From NCBI GenBank assembly GCA_012845835.1, contig JABAKD010000025.1, forward strand, positions 2,701,153 to 2,765,152: 64,000 nucleotides of DNA, written 5' to 3'. This stretch comes from Undaria pinnatifida. Lineage: Eukaryota > Sar > Phaeophyceae > Laminariales > Alariaceae. A model generated the notes under the pieces. It was not told where the DNA came from, searched no databases, and was given only the letters and a program-made list of their open reading frames with translations. Position 1 is the first letter of the stretch; the number at the start of each line of letters is the position of its first letter. The translations under genes and the position numbers were made by a program. Positions 1 through 10,474 of the stretch are shown here, piece after piece.

Positions 1-520
1 GGGTGGGGGAGGGAGGGGTAGCCTCGATATATTTTCATTGAGGTATATTCTGGGGATGGAGAGGAGGGTGGTGTGGACATTGATGAGTGGGATGAGTTCC
101 GTTTTAGTTGCCACGGGCGCTTCTTCCGCGTCCGCTTGTGGAGGGTGGTGTGGACATTGAATGAGCGGGATGTGTTCCGTTTTAGTTGCCACGGCCGCTC
201 CTTCCGCGTCCGCTCGCTATGGTATATCATTAGTAGTGTGGCAGATGAAAGATACCACTATTGACTAATATTTCTTAGCCCTTCTACCTTTTACTGCTCG
301 TCAAATACTCCCACGCTAATTCCAAGTACCTTGTTCACAGAATGGTGGGGGCGGTTATATAGACGTTTATTAAATTTACCTCGAACATTGCTGCGGTAAT
401 ATTCTCATGCTTTCTTCTTCAGCCTGCCACGTGCCTACGTACGTACTTACGTGCGCATGACGTCCCTGCTTACGTACGTACTGCCGTGTATACGTACTGA
501 CCTATGTACTGACCTACCGA
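1..520. repeat. G-rich start, 77-bp tandem duplication and CGTAC-rich tract
   Basis: No gene is visible here. The first 30 bases are G-rich. Positions 63-139 and 140-216 are two direct copies of a 77-bp unit starting GGAGGGTGGTGTGGACATTG, differing at a handful of bases. The unit also reads as a repeated peptide around FRFSCHGR, but the reading frame is short and has no family resemblance. Positions about 428-520 are rich in CGTAC and GTACTGACC words. Confidence 0.7.
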
Positions 521-524
521 CCAA

Positions 525-700
525 CTACAGTATGCAATGTTTTCACCAAAATACGAATACACTTCGAGCGTGAGATCGACCATTCAGTCGAAACTCACCT
601 TCGCAAGCTGTGTGTGATGCCGTACTTCGATAATGCGCGTTACGGGTTGTGTATGTCCTCATCAGATATAGATCGGTGACTCCCCTTCGTTTTAGCTAGT
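525..700 (+). repeat. Diverged dispersed repeat related to the arms at 52.5-52.9 kb and 54.4-54.6 kb
   Basis: The stretch contains 'gagatcga', 'cgaaactcaccttcgcaagctgtgtgtgat', 'acgggttgtgtatgtcctcat' and 'gactcccctt' in the same order as the sequence at about 54380-54510. The same words occur inverted at about 52650-52760. It looks like an old solitary copy of part of the inverted repeat that surrounds the WDR76-like first exon. Related fragments ('cttgcaaagatgag' and 'tcacagctgac') also occur near 12570 and 17445. Confidence 0.55.
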
Positions 701-1132
701 ACCAGGATCAACACCGGGATTTTACAAAGACGATCAGCCCCCTGCATACGATGGGTACCCCGAGTTAAGGGCAGCCCGCGACTAGCCGAAATAGGCGCTC
801 TTATCTGCAAAGCGCTCCAAACCCGGCGTACCCACCATTTTAGGCACGGAAACTAGATGACCCGCTTTGACGAAGACCAATTCCGACAGCTGTGGAACTC
901 ATACACGTATACACGAAGTACCAGATGTATCATACATCATACTGACTTAGTTACTTTCGTACGTGACAGGTGGGACAGGTAATGGAGCAGGTCGATGCAC
1001 GGTGTCCGCAAGCTCTCAAGTCGCCGGCAGAAGACGAGGTAAGCAAATCACATGCTCATCTTCAGGATGCTCATCTCCGGATCGGGCGTGGACCCATCTT
1101 TTCCTACCTTGACGCTCACCGCCCCCTCCCAG

Positions 1133-1345
1133 ACTTGAGCAAGGGTGTCGTTTCCCAATTATCCACGCGGGTGGGGCCTGGGTACAGCAGGTGTTCACGC
1201 TTGAGAAGGGGCGTCTGTGGCAGTGGGGGCTGGGTACAGAAGTTGCTTTCTCATGGTTGAGCAGAGTGTCTTCCTTTTGGTGGTCACGGCAGTTGAGACT
1301 GGGTGCTGCAGCTTCCTCAGACGTGAGCAGGGTGTCTATGTCTAG
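1133..1345. repeat. Imperfect tandem repeat, unit about 65-70 bp, 3-4 copies
   Basis: The motif GAGCA(A/G)GGTGTC or a close variant recurs with associated CTGGGT(A/G)C and GCAG words. Copies are at about 1136 (gagcaagggtgtc), 1201 (gagaaggggcgtc), 1259 (gagcagagtgtc) and 1325 (gagcagggtgtc). No convincing coding sequence is associated with it. Confidence 0.55.
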
Positions 1346-2070
1346 CAATCCACTCCACAATGGTATGGCTTGGCTGGAGAGACGGAAAAACACGCCAAGT
1401 GCCAGCGTTGTATTAAAGTACCACAGCACTATTGCTTGTGCCTGCTGCTGGCGGTATAAAGCTGTCACGGTGACGCTCGCGCGCGTGCACCCGACGCTCT
1501 GCTGACATTACCGTGAACACAAGTGTTCACTACCCGAAAACAAACGCGCAAACTAAATTATTAACACGTTTGGGCTGGACGTTGGTGCCTGGGCGTTTAC
1601 TATTTTTTTATTTAGTTTTCAAGGGCCTTTTTATGTTGGCAGCATGTTTTTCTTTAGTTTTTATTAACTTATTTTATGTTGTCATAACTGGTGTCGTTCG
1701 TAGGAGCGCCTGTGTTCCCCGTTTCCCCTTGTGACACACCCTGGATTTCAAGCTAACCAACCACATACCGAAGGGGATCATTTTACCTACGTATTAATAT
1801 GCTGAACAGTATGTAGTGCTATCCTGAAAACAGCACGGAAGTATTTTCATATTATTCCGTACTCCGAGACATCGTTTATATTCCTTACGCGTAGTGTAAC
1901 AACGCTTTCCGCACCGTCACAACTCTCCTCCCCCCCCGCCTCCGTCCCCCTTTCGTCCCACCCTCCCCCCTCTGCTCTTCCCCGCGCCCGCCCCGCCCCC
2001 CGACTCCCCGTGCTCGTCCGTCCGCGTTGTGCTTGCCTCCCTCCGGTCGTTGCGTGGCTCCCGCTACGAA

Positions 2071-2335
2071 GGTGGAGCTGAACGTGGACATGCTGGACCC
2101 TCTTACCTTCCGCGTGATAGAGAGGTTGATACGCGAAGCTCTGCTAGCCTTGGCGGCGGCTAACAACAACACCTCTTCTGCTTCTACTACCGCCACCGCC
2201 GCCGCGTCTTCCTCGTCGGCATCAGCATCTTCCTCGGCAAGCAAGGCCAAGTCTGGTGGGGGGGGCGGGGGGGGCGGGCCTAAGAAGCGAAAGGGGGCCG
2301 ACGGGGAGAGCCGCCCAAAGAAACAGCGCACGTGA
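2071..2335 (+). CDS. Last exon of a NET-domain (bromodomain/BET-type) protein
   Basis: This is the 3'-terminal exon of a larger gene whose upstream exons I cannot find in the window. After a plausible acceptor (ctacgaag), the exon opens with VELNVDMLDPLTFRVIERL. That matches the end of the NET domain of BET and plant GTE proteins, which typically reads roughly EVELD-x-x-x-L-x-x-x-TL-x-x-L-x-R. A poly-Ser/Ala linker, a poly-Gly run and two basic clusters (PKKRKG and RPKKQRT) follow, and the last of these ends at a TGA stop. The basic clusters look like nuclear localisation signals. NET domains bind short lysine-containing motifs of chromatin regulators, so a nuclear chromatin-reading role is inferred. 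The bromodomain itself is not visible, so the family call rests on about 25 residues. The start of the exon is set only by the phase-0 match. Confidence 0.55.
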
Positions 2336-2600
2336 TTTGAGGTGGTTGGATTGGTTGGTTGGTTGATTGGAGGGTTAGGTTGATTGGCTGATTGGTTGGT
2401 TGGTTGGTTGGCTAATTGATCGGTTGATTGGTTGATTGATCGGTTGATCGGTTGGTTGATTCTTGGTTTATCGATTTGTTTATTGTTTGATAAGAGATTG
2501 ATCGATTGCTTGATTGATGGATTGGGTGATCGATCGATTGATTGATTGGTTGATTGAGTAATTGAGTGTTTGGTTTTGGGTGAGTTGGTTTGTGCCGCGA
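2336..2600. repeat. TTGGTTGATTGA-type simple repeat
   Basis: A low-complexity array of TTGG, TTGATTGA and TTGATCGG words starts directly after the NET-domain stop codon and runs about 250 bp. It probably forms the 3' UTR or the downstream flank of that gene. Reading frames through it encode only Asn/Gln/Ser/Ile repeats on the minus strand and are not real genes. Confidence 0.8.
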
Positions 2601-2739
2601 TCGTTGTGGGGGACCAAAACTGGGATGGGCGAATGGCGACGGGTGCAACGGCTCCATAGGCAGACAGACGAACGAACCGCTGCAATGATCTTCACCTCCT
2701 GATGTATTTTCTTGTCTCGATAAATGCTGGCACGGCATG

Positions 2740-4478
2740 GCAAGAGTGTAAAAACCGAAAAGAGTCTACGTAGAACGGGGTCGATACCGGAAGCTTTAGC
2801 TTATAAGACACTACGGGCAAATAGTTGGGGTGGAAGTCCCTAGCGGAGTATCCGAGTATTGTGATATATCACACCAGGTAGCGTGTTAGACTGTCCAGTT
2901 TACAAGTACGTAAAGAGCTTCCACCCTGAGCTCGACAATTGGCATACCAGGTGCCCGAGCAAAGGAACGGTGCCCTCGTTTTCCCCGTAGGCAGATTTTT
3001 TTTCTAGTATAATATTCGGTAAGGCAATATGGATAGATTTTATTGATTAATTAATGTCCTGCTCTTTTAGGCAAGACACGGTGGCGTTAGGGATGGCAAT
3101 CCTGCTCCGTCTAGCTGCGCATTGCGGGCCGGGTTGGCGTACAATTCATCTTGTAAAAACGTGTCATCCCTTTCGAGCACACACGTGCATCCACCCGTCC
3201 AAACCGTTCATCCATTCATACATCCAGCTAGAGGACATAGCCCGAACGGGCTGCCCATTCCGAAAACATGTTAGCTAATTCGTTCGTTTTGAGATCGTTT
3301 AGGTTGCATTGCCAAACCCCTGTGTTTTCAATGTACTCTTTCGGTCTCGTGGTGTGCGAGCACAGAGCTTGCATCTGTCTAGGATGAAGAATCAGCACGG
3401 ACACGGGATGTGCTACTGTACTGGTAGATGTCGATGAGCAGTAAGAACGGTCCTGCAATTCGCCCTGCTCTATGCAATATGCTACCGGCCCTCTCATACG
3501 AAAGAGCCCCAACATATATTAAGTACCTGGTAGCCTAGTTTTCTAGGGGAAAATGTAGTATAGCTGCGCTAGGGACTCGCGCCGCAGATATTTGCAGCTG
3601 TCGTCGACTTGTCTGTGTTGGTAGATGCAGGGCGGTCGTTGGCGTTCGTTGTTGTTGTCTCGTGGCCTACGATGTACTCCGTGGTCACACGGCAGGTGCC
3701 AGTAGATGCGTACGGCTATTCTACGATACGTGCTCGACCATAAACGCACAAGGTTTCTGCGGCTAACGCCGCCCGCTCATTGAAGCGAATCCAAGACCTT
3801 GACAGCGCGATAGTGGCCGATAGGACCGCACGGACAATAATAAGGTTTTGCCTTGAGAGGGGAGTTGGTCGAAAATTGCGATATTGGCCGAGATAGGGTC
3901 ACATAGGAAGCAACGTTTATTTTCAGATCAAAACGGTAGTTCACCGATGCTGTCGAACAGCGGGTAATCGCAAAAAAAACGACCTTGAAGATGATGTGCC
4001 AAGAAACACAACACTCCACTGAATTTCAACACCTTGCGTGTCGAAGCCGGAAAAAGTTGATAGATTCTGATCTGGCTATTGCTCAGGCGGTTGTCTTTTC
4101 TTGGCCGCAGTTTTTTTACCGGGGCTGATAACTTCCGCCTCGGGGCCCCGACGGGCACGCGCTCGCGGCCACATGTCACCCGCGGCGCGGCCATCAGGGA
4201 AGTCTCGTTGTCCTGCTCGCTGAGCTCGTTGAGCAATACCGGAAAAAGGTCCCGAAAAGTTGGCATCACTTGCTCAAAGCTTAAAGTACCTGCATCCACG
4301 ACAATCGCGCCCAGTATACTGCTGCATTCCAGTATATACTGGTGACCGTTGTCTAGTAACAAGTCAAGTACATACTGATTGAGTCCAGTGTACTGATCGC
4401 TCGGCCAATTTTCTATTTTCAAGTCGAAAATAATCATAACCAATGACACTACCAACTGTGGTGATGGCAGTCAACACT
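2740..4478. other. Stretch with no recognisable gene
   Basis: I see no conserved domain, RNA gene or clear repeat over most of this stretch. A minus-strand open frame of 175 codons (3928-4455) has mixed composition and no family I recognise. Positions about 4367-4445 share a direct-repeat segment (gattgagtccagtgtactga, then ttttcaagtcga) with 8788-8850, on the far side of the inverted-repeat element that begins at 4479. Confidence 0.5.
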
Positions 4479-5329
4479 ATTAAGGAGTTTGCCTTGGGGG
4501 ATCCTAGTCGATATGATCCTCAGACGGGACAGGTATGCCTATTGCGAGACCACAGCTGACATCAGTACAAAACCCAGGTGGATAGTGGATTTTCTTATTG
4601 TTATCGAGCAAGGCTTGCTGATTTGGTCAGGATACAAGAGTAATCGAGAGGGGGGAGGAGAGGAGGGGGGGAGTGGAAGCTTGGCTCTGGCGAAGCTCCA
4701 AATACCGGCTCTCGTACTGGCAAGGTATCCAAAGCCTCATGCCATACCTCAATCCTGAGTGCAAGCTGCTAACTTTCTACGTCGGCCACTTCTACAAGGC
4801 CTCGACAGCTTACGCTATACCTACAATGGGACCCGAAGGGTGTGCCAGCTAGCGTTGGGCTGCGAAAGCAACTGAGTTAAATCGACACACGACGCGTATG
4901 AAAATACGTGGAAGTGTGGTGAGCTAAAGCTTTATTTTTCCCCATCCGCCGGAGGATAAAAAAAAAAAAAAAAAAACCACGCGTGTGACTCATTGCATAC
5001 TTGAAGTAGGAGTAAGGACCAACTCACAATACAACCAATCACATCGAATCCTGGTGTTCTCCCAAGAACCATCCTACTATTTATGCGAACGTGCAGCTAC
5101 CTATTCCAAGACAATCAGCGCAGGGCGCGTAGCCTAAGGCAGGGTGCTTCCATTGTTATGTTCCCTACATGCTCCGTAGGTCCTGTGGACTATTGTGCGA
5201 TACATATGTACGTGCCGAATCCTGGATCGCACCACAGCCTTCCTAGACACTATTGATCCCGAATCTCACGATTTCGATTCCGAATCGCATAACAAATGAA
5301 ATATCGGAGATCAAGCCCTAATTCATCAG
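4479..5329 (+). repeat. Left arm of an inverted repeat flanking a Ty3/gypsy remnant (LTR-like)
   Basis: This arm (ATTAAGGAGTT... to ...AATTCATCAG) is repeated in opposite orientation at 8089-8772. Without the retroposon inserted at 4801-4976 the two arms are almost the same length, about 680 bp. Each has a GGGGGAGGAGAGG-type purine tract and the segment that ends AACAAATGAAATATCGG. On the right side the arm is followed, reading inward, by gag/NADAR/integrase-like remnants in the order expected after a 5' LTR. The arms may therefore be LTRs of one family that became inverted, or long TIRs. I cannot decide between these. Confidence 0.7.
4801..4976 (+). mobile_element. 5'-truncated poly(A)-tailed retroposon copy
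   Basis: This is about 175 bp ending in poly(A), with the internal landmarks GACAGCTTACGCTATACC, GCCAGCTAGCGTTGGGCTGC and CCCCATCCGCCGGAGGATAAA. It is nearly identical to copies at 47556-47730 and 60574-60741, and a diverged relative lies at 15196-15740. The opposite arm of the host inverted repeat (near 8448-8455) lacks it, so this copy is an insertion with an identifiable empty site. No target duplication longer than a couple of bases is evident. Confidence 0.85.
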
Positions 5330-5649
5330 CAGAGATAGGCGGTTGGTTTATAGCTCATGCAGATAGTGGATACCCAGTGGATCACTTTAACATTAGCCCA
5401 CCCTGAATAGTCGTAGATGCAGATCACACGACGATATGGCAATGGCTAACTAAGACACCAGAAAATCGGGAAGTGGATCAAAGATACTGCTATTCAAAAC
5501 AACGACAGCAAATGAGGCTATAGACCAACCCACACCTCGTGATTCATGATTGATGATTGAGGCTAAGACGCCTCTAGTAGGGGTTAATCCGTGGGCCTAC
5601 TGTCACTAAAGCGCTGTGCAGAAAATACTGGTGCAAGGGGGCGCAGAGA

Positions 5650-6018
5650 ACAAAGGAAGGGGCTCCAGAAAGGGTAGCACCCGAACTGGGGAAGAGAAAA
5701 AACGTGTACTGCAGGATACCAGCCAGCGACTGCATCTCTGTGCTTGGGACGCAATGGGCGCGCGTAATGAAGCACCAGAAAGGTAACATCCGAACTCAAA
5801 ACAGACATGTGCACTGCAGGATACCAGCCATCGACTGAATCTCTGTGCTTGGGACGCATGGGTGTTGATAAATGGGCACCAGAAAAGGTAACACCCGAAC
5901 TGAAAACAGACACGTGCACTGCAGGATACAAGCCAGCGACTGAATCTCTGCGCTTGGGACGCATATGCGTGGGTAAAAGGGACACCAGAAAAGGGATACC
6001 CGAAGCGAGAGAACACGT
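5650..6018. repeat. Tandem repeat, 105-bp unit, about 3.5 copies
   Basis: Copies begin at 5704, 5809 and 5914 (GTG(C/T)ACTGCAGGATAC), so the period is exactly 105 bp. A partial copy precedes them (agaaagggtagcacccgaact). Each unit carries TCTCTG(T/C)GCTTGGGACGCA and CACCAGAAA-GG. The unit stays in frame because 105 is divisible by three, so it can read as a repeated peptide on the minus strand. It lies inside the inverted-repeat element downstream of the integrase remnant, and stop codons argue against a functional protein. Confidence 0.85.
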
Positions 6019-6214
6019 AAGCAAAACAAAATCAAGGATAGTGAAAGGCCATACCGAATAAGGGAAACGACAAAGTTGCAGCAGCCCTAAGGGCTCCATA
6101 ATTGAAACAACGAAGTTATAGTACACTCTGAAGGTGTTATAACTCATTAGGGAGACAAAACACAAAGCGAAACATAGAACACTGAGCTTTGGTTGACGCT
6201 AGTGTACCGGCATA

Positions 6215-7160
6215 CTAAAGGGAGATAGAGGGGGCTCTGTGGGGCCCATTAGCATTGCGTAGGACACCGCGTGCCAGTCCCCCGGTTTGACGACGCTGAA
6301 GGCACCAGGACCCGTGAACGGCGCTCCGTGAAGTGGTGTAAGATGATGACAGGATATCGATCTTGCTCGGTCCCGGGTCATCGAGGAAGCGGACGATATA
6401 GGAGTTGGCGGGAAAATTGACGGTCGAGGTGCGATGGGCTACTTTGCCCAACTACCAGAGACCGTCGCGGGCTTTGTACCAGAGGTGTGCCCCCGCGTGG
6501 AGGGTCGTGGAGCTGAAGCGTTGAAGCTAAAGGGTGTGTAGGACGAGGCTGTACCCGGGAGCGAGAAATATTTCGCCCCGGGTCCGCGCTAATTCGCGGT
6601 GAGCGGCCCCGAAGCGCATCTTTCGGTATAAGCGGTTGGACTGGCGGTGTTGTGAGGGGGTGCCAGACCATTAGCAGAGGACGTGAAGACGGTGGTGAAG
6701 GGCTGAGCAGTCCGGACCAATGGGTCTCGTACATGACCGTGAGAACGCCTCCCCCAGAGAGGGATATATCGGTCGACAAGGATGTCATCGTGCTGGAGGC
6801 GGTGAAATGAGCCTCTACAGTGGCGTACATGTCGGGCGGCGGCTGAAGTGACCCGTAAAAAGGAGGATGTCGGCGTTGCCTCGATGCGTTAAGGGGAGGA
6901 GGTCGAAGTATCCCAAGCTGACGAGGATGCCGGGGTCGTTGGGTAACGGCAGGGAAAGGGTAGGCCAGCGAATTATGTGGCGCGAAGTTTTGCGAGCCTG
7001 GCACTTGAGGCAGTCGCGGAGCCACCGTCGGTGGTGTGTAGCTGGTCTTTTGTGGCGAGAGTTGGGACCTCCACAAGAGATGGACGATCTCGTGGATACC
7101 ATTGTCGGAGGGCGAGACGCGAGTGGGGCGGGATGGATGGGGGGGGTGGTCAAGCTGGCG
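6215..7160 (-). pseudogene. Decayed Ty3/gypsy-type integrase
   Basis: Reading the minus strand, the segment around 7060-6960 gives WLRDCLKCQARKTSRHIIRW. This matches the Cys-x-x-Cys half of an integrase zinc-binding (H2C2) region. It is followed by LPLPNDPGILVSLGYFDLLP and GNADILLFTGHFSRR, which resemble the first catalytic block of retrotransposon integrases ('VDYFGPLP...GN..ILLFTDRFSRR'). The expected catalytic Asp positions are changed (Tyr for the Asp in VDYF; Gly for the Asp in FTDRF). Near 6470-6380 a segment LGKVAHRTSTVNFPANSYIV and FLDDPGP resembles the integrase C-terminal SH3-like region. Several frameshifts separate these blocks, so this is a dead copy. No reverse transcriptase or RNase H is visible. 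Confidence 0.7.
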
Positions 7161-7164
7161 GTGA

Positions 7165-7612
7165 ATCTTCATGAGGATGTTGCCCAAAGGTTGAGTCCCC
7201 GCCATTGCTGAGGTCGGAGGGCTTGCCAGTCGGCAGCCCTGACGACGATACCCCAGACGAGATCGTGTGGTCTGGCTTCGGCGAGGAACTTGTCGCCGGT
7301 GTCCAGTAGCTGCTGGCGGAAGGGAGGGGTCGAAAACTTGGCAAGGTTGCCCTTGTAAACGATGTCATAGCGATGACGTTCCCAGAGTCCTTGGTTGAAG
7401 TTAGATACGGAGCGTACGAGACGTTTCTGTTGCGCAGGATCCGAGGAGGCTATAATATCCCTGCGGATGGCTGTATCGCCGAAGAGCTTGGTCTTCTCCG
7501 ACATCATATACTGTTCGGCGCACTTGTAGTGCTCGTTGTCGACTGTAAAAGCCGGGGTGTACCACTGGGAAAATACCGAGTGCATTCCCAAAAGAAAAGT
7601 ATTTGGGAGGTG
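7165..7612 (-). pseudogene. NADAR-domain segment (YbiA/DUF1768-like), frameshifted
   Basis: The minus strand encodes a NADAR-like domain. It has an FFWE-type start (different frame), then SVFSQWYTPAFTVDNEHYKC, EQYMMSEKTKLFGD, IIASSDPAQQKRLVR, GLWERHRYDIV, KFSTPPFRQQLLDTGDKFLAEARPHDLVWGI (quoted in separate parts of the domain) and a C-terminal WRGLNL with LMKIHRQL in the neighbouring frame. These are the characteristic blocks of the family in the correct order and spacing (about 145 residues). NADAR proteins are N-glycosidase-like enzymes of NAD/ADP-ribose-related or riboflavin-intermediate metabolism. There are frameshifts at both ends, and the integrase remnant follows within about 30 codons in the same orientation. 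I infer the domain was part of the retrotransposon polyprotein. Confidence 0.75.
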
Positions 7613-7619
7613 TCCAGGG

Positions 7620-8088
7620 TCGGTGGTAGAAGGGGGGAGCAGAGGGGGATGGTGTGGCCCTGTGAATTGTGGAATGGCATGGTCGGAGAGGTCGCGGTTT
7701 GAGCGGCCTCGGTTCCCGAGAGCGTCAGGGAAGTGGTCGAAGTTGTCAAGGCCCCCGGGGGGTGTCCGTGGCGGTATGGTGGTCGTGACGGGAAACCGTG
7801 GAGGTCCCTGCTAGACGCATTTTCTGTATGCGAGGAAGGAGGGACATACCCGGAAGACGACGCCGTACCTGCAGTAGTCCGTGACCGGGGGGTAGGTGGC
7901 GGTGCAGGGTGCTCCTGGCGTGGTCTTATTGACGTGGTCGAGTCTTCCCCGGAAGAGTCCGCGGGTAAACTGTCCCTTGGGCCCAGGGAGAGTGGTATGG
8001 TCAGCACGGGGCGGTCAGTTGTGGGTCCAGAATAGCTGGAGGTCGGATTTTGTGCTGTTATTCCGCGGGGTCGGCGGACGCCAGTGGA
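7620..8088 (-). pseudogene. Proline-rich, gag-like or linker remnant upstream of NADAR
   Basis: Between the right inverted-repeat arm and the NADAR segment the minus strand has a Pro/Ser/Thr/Arg-rich open stretch in shifting frames (for example PPPTPRSRTTAG and GPHHPPLLPSSTTDP). Position and direction would fit the gag or polyprotein leader of the same retroelement. I see no intact zinc knuckle and no domain, so the assignment is by context only. Confidence 0.35.
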
Positions 8089-8772
8089 CTGATAAGTTAA
8101 GGTCTGATTTCCGATATTTCATTTGTTGTGCGATTCGGAATCGAAATCGTGAGATTCGGGATCAACAGTGTCTAGGAAGGCTGTCGAGCGATGCAGGATT
8201 CGGCACGTACATATATATCGCACAATAATATAATGAACCATGTGATCAGCGGGGCATGTAGGAAACACAACAATGGGAGCATTCTGCCTTAGGCTACGCA
8301 CCCTGCGCTGGTTGTCTTAGAATAGGTAGCTGCGCTTTGGCATAAATAGTAGGGTAGTTCTTAGGAGAACACCAGGACTCGAAATGTGATTGGTTGTATT
8401 GTGAGTTGGTCATTACTCCTATTTCAAGCATACAATGAGTCACACACGTGGCCTTGTAGAAGTGGCCGACGTAGGGAGTCAGCAGCTTGCACTCAGGATT
8501 GAGGTTTGGCATGAAGCTATGGATACCTTGCCAGTACGAGAGCCGGTATTTGGAGCTTCGCCAGAACCAAGCTTCCACCCTCCCCCTCCTCTCCTCCCCC
8601 CTCTCGATCACTCTTGTATCCTGATCAAATCAGCAAGCCTTGCTCGATAACAATAAGAAAATCCACTATCCACCTGGGTTTTGTACTGCTGTCAGCTGTG
8701 GTCTCGCGATAGACACACCTGTCCTGTCTGAGGATCATATCGACTAGGATCCCCCAAGGCCAACTCCTTAAT
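8089..8772 (-). repeat. Right arm of the inverted repeat flanking the Ty3/gypsy remnant
   Basis: This is the reverse complement of 4479-5329 without the 4801-4976 insertion. Landmarks on the minus strand are ATTAAGGAGTTGGCCTTGGG at the outer end and AACAAATGAAATATCGG at the inner end. Immediately inside, the minus strand reads ACTGGCGTCCGCC, which could be a degenerate primer-binding site, but I cannot assign a tRNA. Confidence 0.75.
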
Positions 8773-8774
8773 AC

Positions 8775-10474
8775 AAGCCAAACATATACCGATTGAGTCC
8801 AGTGTACTGACCGCCCGACCAAGTCTACATTTTCAAGTCGACGGTAATCAGCATATATATGTGACATACACCAGCACTATACTGCATTGAACGCAATCAA
8901 CACAAATGACCAACAGTTAAGTGGATACTGTTCATACTCCAATCACCAAGGTCATGGCTATTTGATTCACGATTGTGCAACTAGTCGCGTGGCTGATCAA
9001 CAGCTGCTTGGTAATCAAATACTCCGTCACGGAATTGCCGAAATATAGAAAATCAGATAGATCTCGTTTGCCAGACAAAGCACAGACCGTGTACGCACTC
9101 GGGAGATGTTATCGACTCGACTGCTTTGCCCACGTCGGCGGCGATTCTGAAGCGGGCTCTTCGTTCGTGCTCCGTGTGATATGAGCCGTGGCAAGGTGCA
9201 CTTCAATGCGGGCCGTGCACCCTCGGTGAGGTCTCGTGGCGTGGTTCAAAAGTAGCATATACCGCGAAGTCGGGCAGTTTTTCAGTTGGTGCACACATGT
9301 ATCAAAACAAAGTGCCCGGCTGTGCCACAGTTGTGCCGGGTTATTGTGCCACTCAGTGAAGCCAGACAAGGAAACGATGCTGGATAAGGTGGCAGTGATC
9401 TGATGTGCGATCTTGACTCGCGGCCCTCTCGAGCATCCCCTGTACTCGCGACATGCGTGCCTCCTGTCGGAAGGGTGACATCACGTGCTCTACTCTTCTT
9501 CCAGCCAACCTAGTTTCATACCCACAGGTATTTCCGCTCATGCCGTATGACACAATACAACAAAAAGCCGTCAAGCACGCAAAATACCCAATAGGCGAAT
9601 GACGCGCCCGAGGTTATGTCCGGGGCGCGTCAAACTGGCGGAGGCAAGAGGATATCAAGGGCCTCCTTTCCAAAAAACGCTTGCGGCGAACGAAGGCTTT
9701 GAAACCTCTCTCGGGATGCAACACACATAATGCAAGGACCGCCAATAAAGTCCCGTCGCACAGCAGTATTAGTTGTCCAACGTTTGAATCCCCCGCCTCA
9801 CATAAACCGGGTTCGTCCGATGTCCCGTCGTCAATAAGTCGAGAATCCTCCCTCCCCTCCCCCTCCGAAGTCGCGACTAATTTTACGTCAATAGCAACGT
9901 TCACCGAGTCAGCGCTAGACTTTATGTACTCTAGTCATCCAGATCACTGCTTGTGTAATACTGCACTCGGCAAGAGTCAACACCACTTCAATCAGCGTTT
10001 GGCCCAGCGTACTGAGGCGAAACAATAGAAAAACATGTAATCGCCCCCACGCTTGCTCCGACGACAGTTTCGGAGAGAATGAGCCCTTGTTCGAGTTCCA
10101 CAGTTGACACCTACAGCAAATGTTGCCCACTTGACACAAAGGGGGTGCGAAGCTGGCCATGTAATACGGTGAAAGCTGCAAATCGGTCGCGTCCCCCCCC
10201 CTCGCCAATAGATTTACTGTGGCCAATGGGCATGTAGATTTTGGTAGTTCTGATATTGCCTGTCCCACAAAACATTGTCGTCATTTGTTCGTGGTCAATG
10301 GTTGTTCTATAGCCAGAGATTGTTGATGCTGACAATAGTTGTCCTGTAGCCAATGATTGTCCTGTAGTCAACCATTGTCACCGGCCAAAATTTGCCCTGT
10401 TCCAAGAATGGTTTTCCGGAGCTAATGGTCGGACGGTGTAAAGAACGAGGACAAGCTCAGCCCTGCTCCTAGAC
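8775..10474. other. Intergenic stretch without a recognisable gene
   Basis: After the short direct-repeat segment at 8788-8850 I see no supported gene. Open frames of 96-117 codons between 9614 and 10268 occur on both strands, overlap one another and match nothing I know. Around 10300-10385 a short imperfect repeat of 'TGTCCTGTAG(C/T)CAA.GATTGT' occurs just downstream of the hydrolase gene. Confidence 0.5.

Noticed and set aside
1885-2743. Minus-strand open frames of 266, 108 and 87 codons rich in Asn, Gln, Ser and Pro
   Set aside because: They are the antisense of the TTGGTTGATTGA simple repeat and of the NET-domain exon's low-complexity region.
5574-6165. Overlapping minus-strand frames with repeated VSCSARV/ILQCTCLF peptides
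   Set aside because: The peptides repeat because of the 105-bp tandem unit, and the frames are broken outside it; no sign of a real gene.
6378-7205. A 275-codon minus-strand open frame at the integrase remnant as a gene of its own
   Set aside because: The recognisable integrase residues alternate between this frame and a neighbouring one, so it is a frameshifted pseudogene and not an intact protein.
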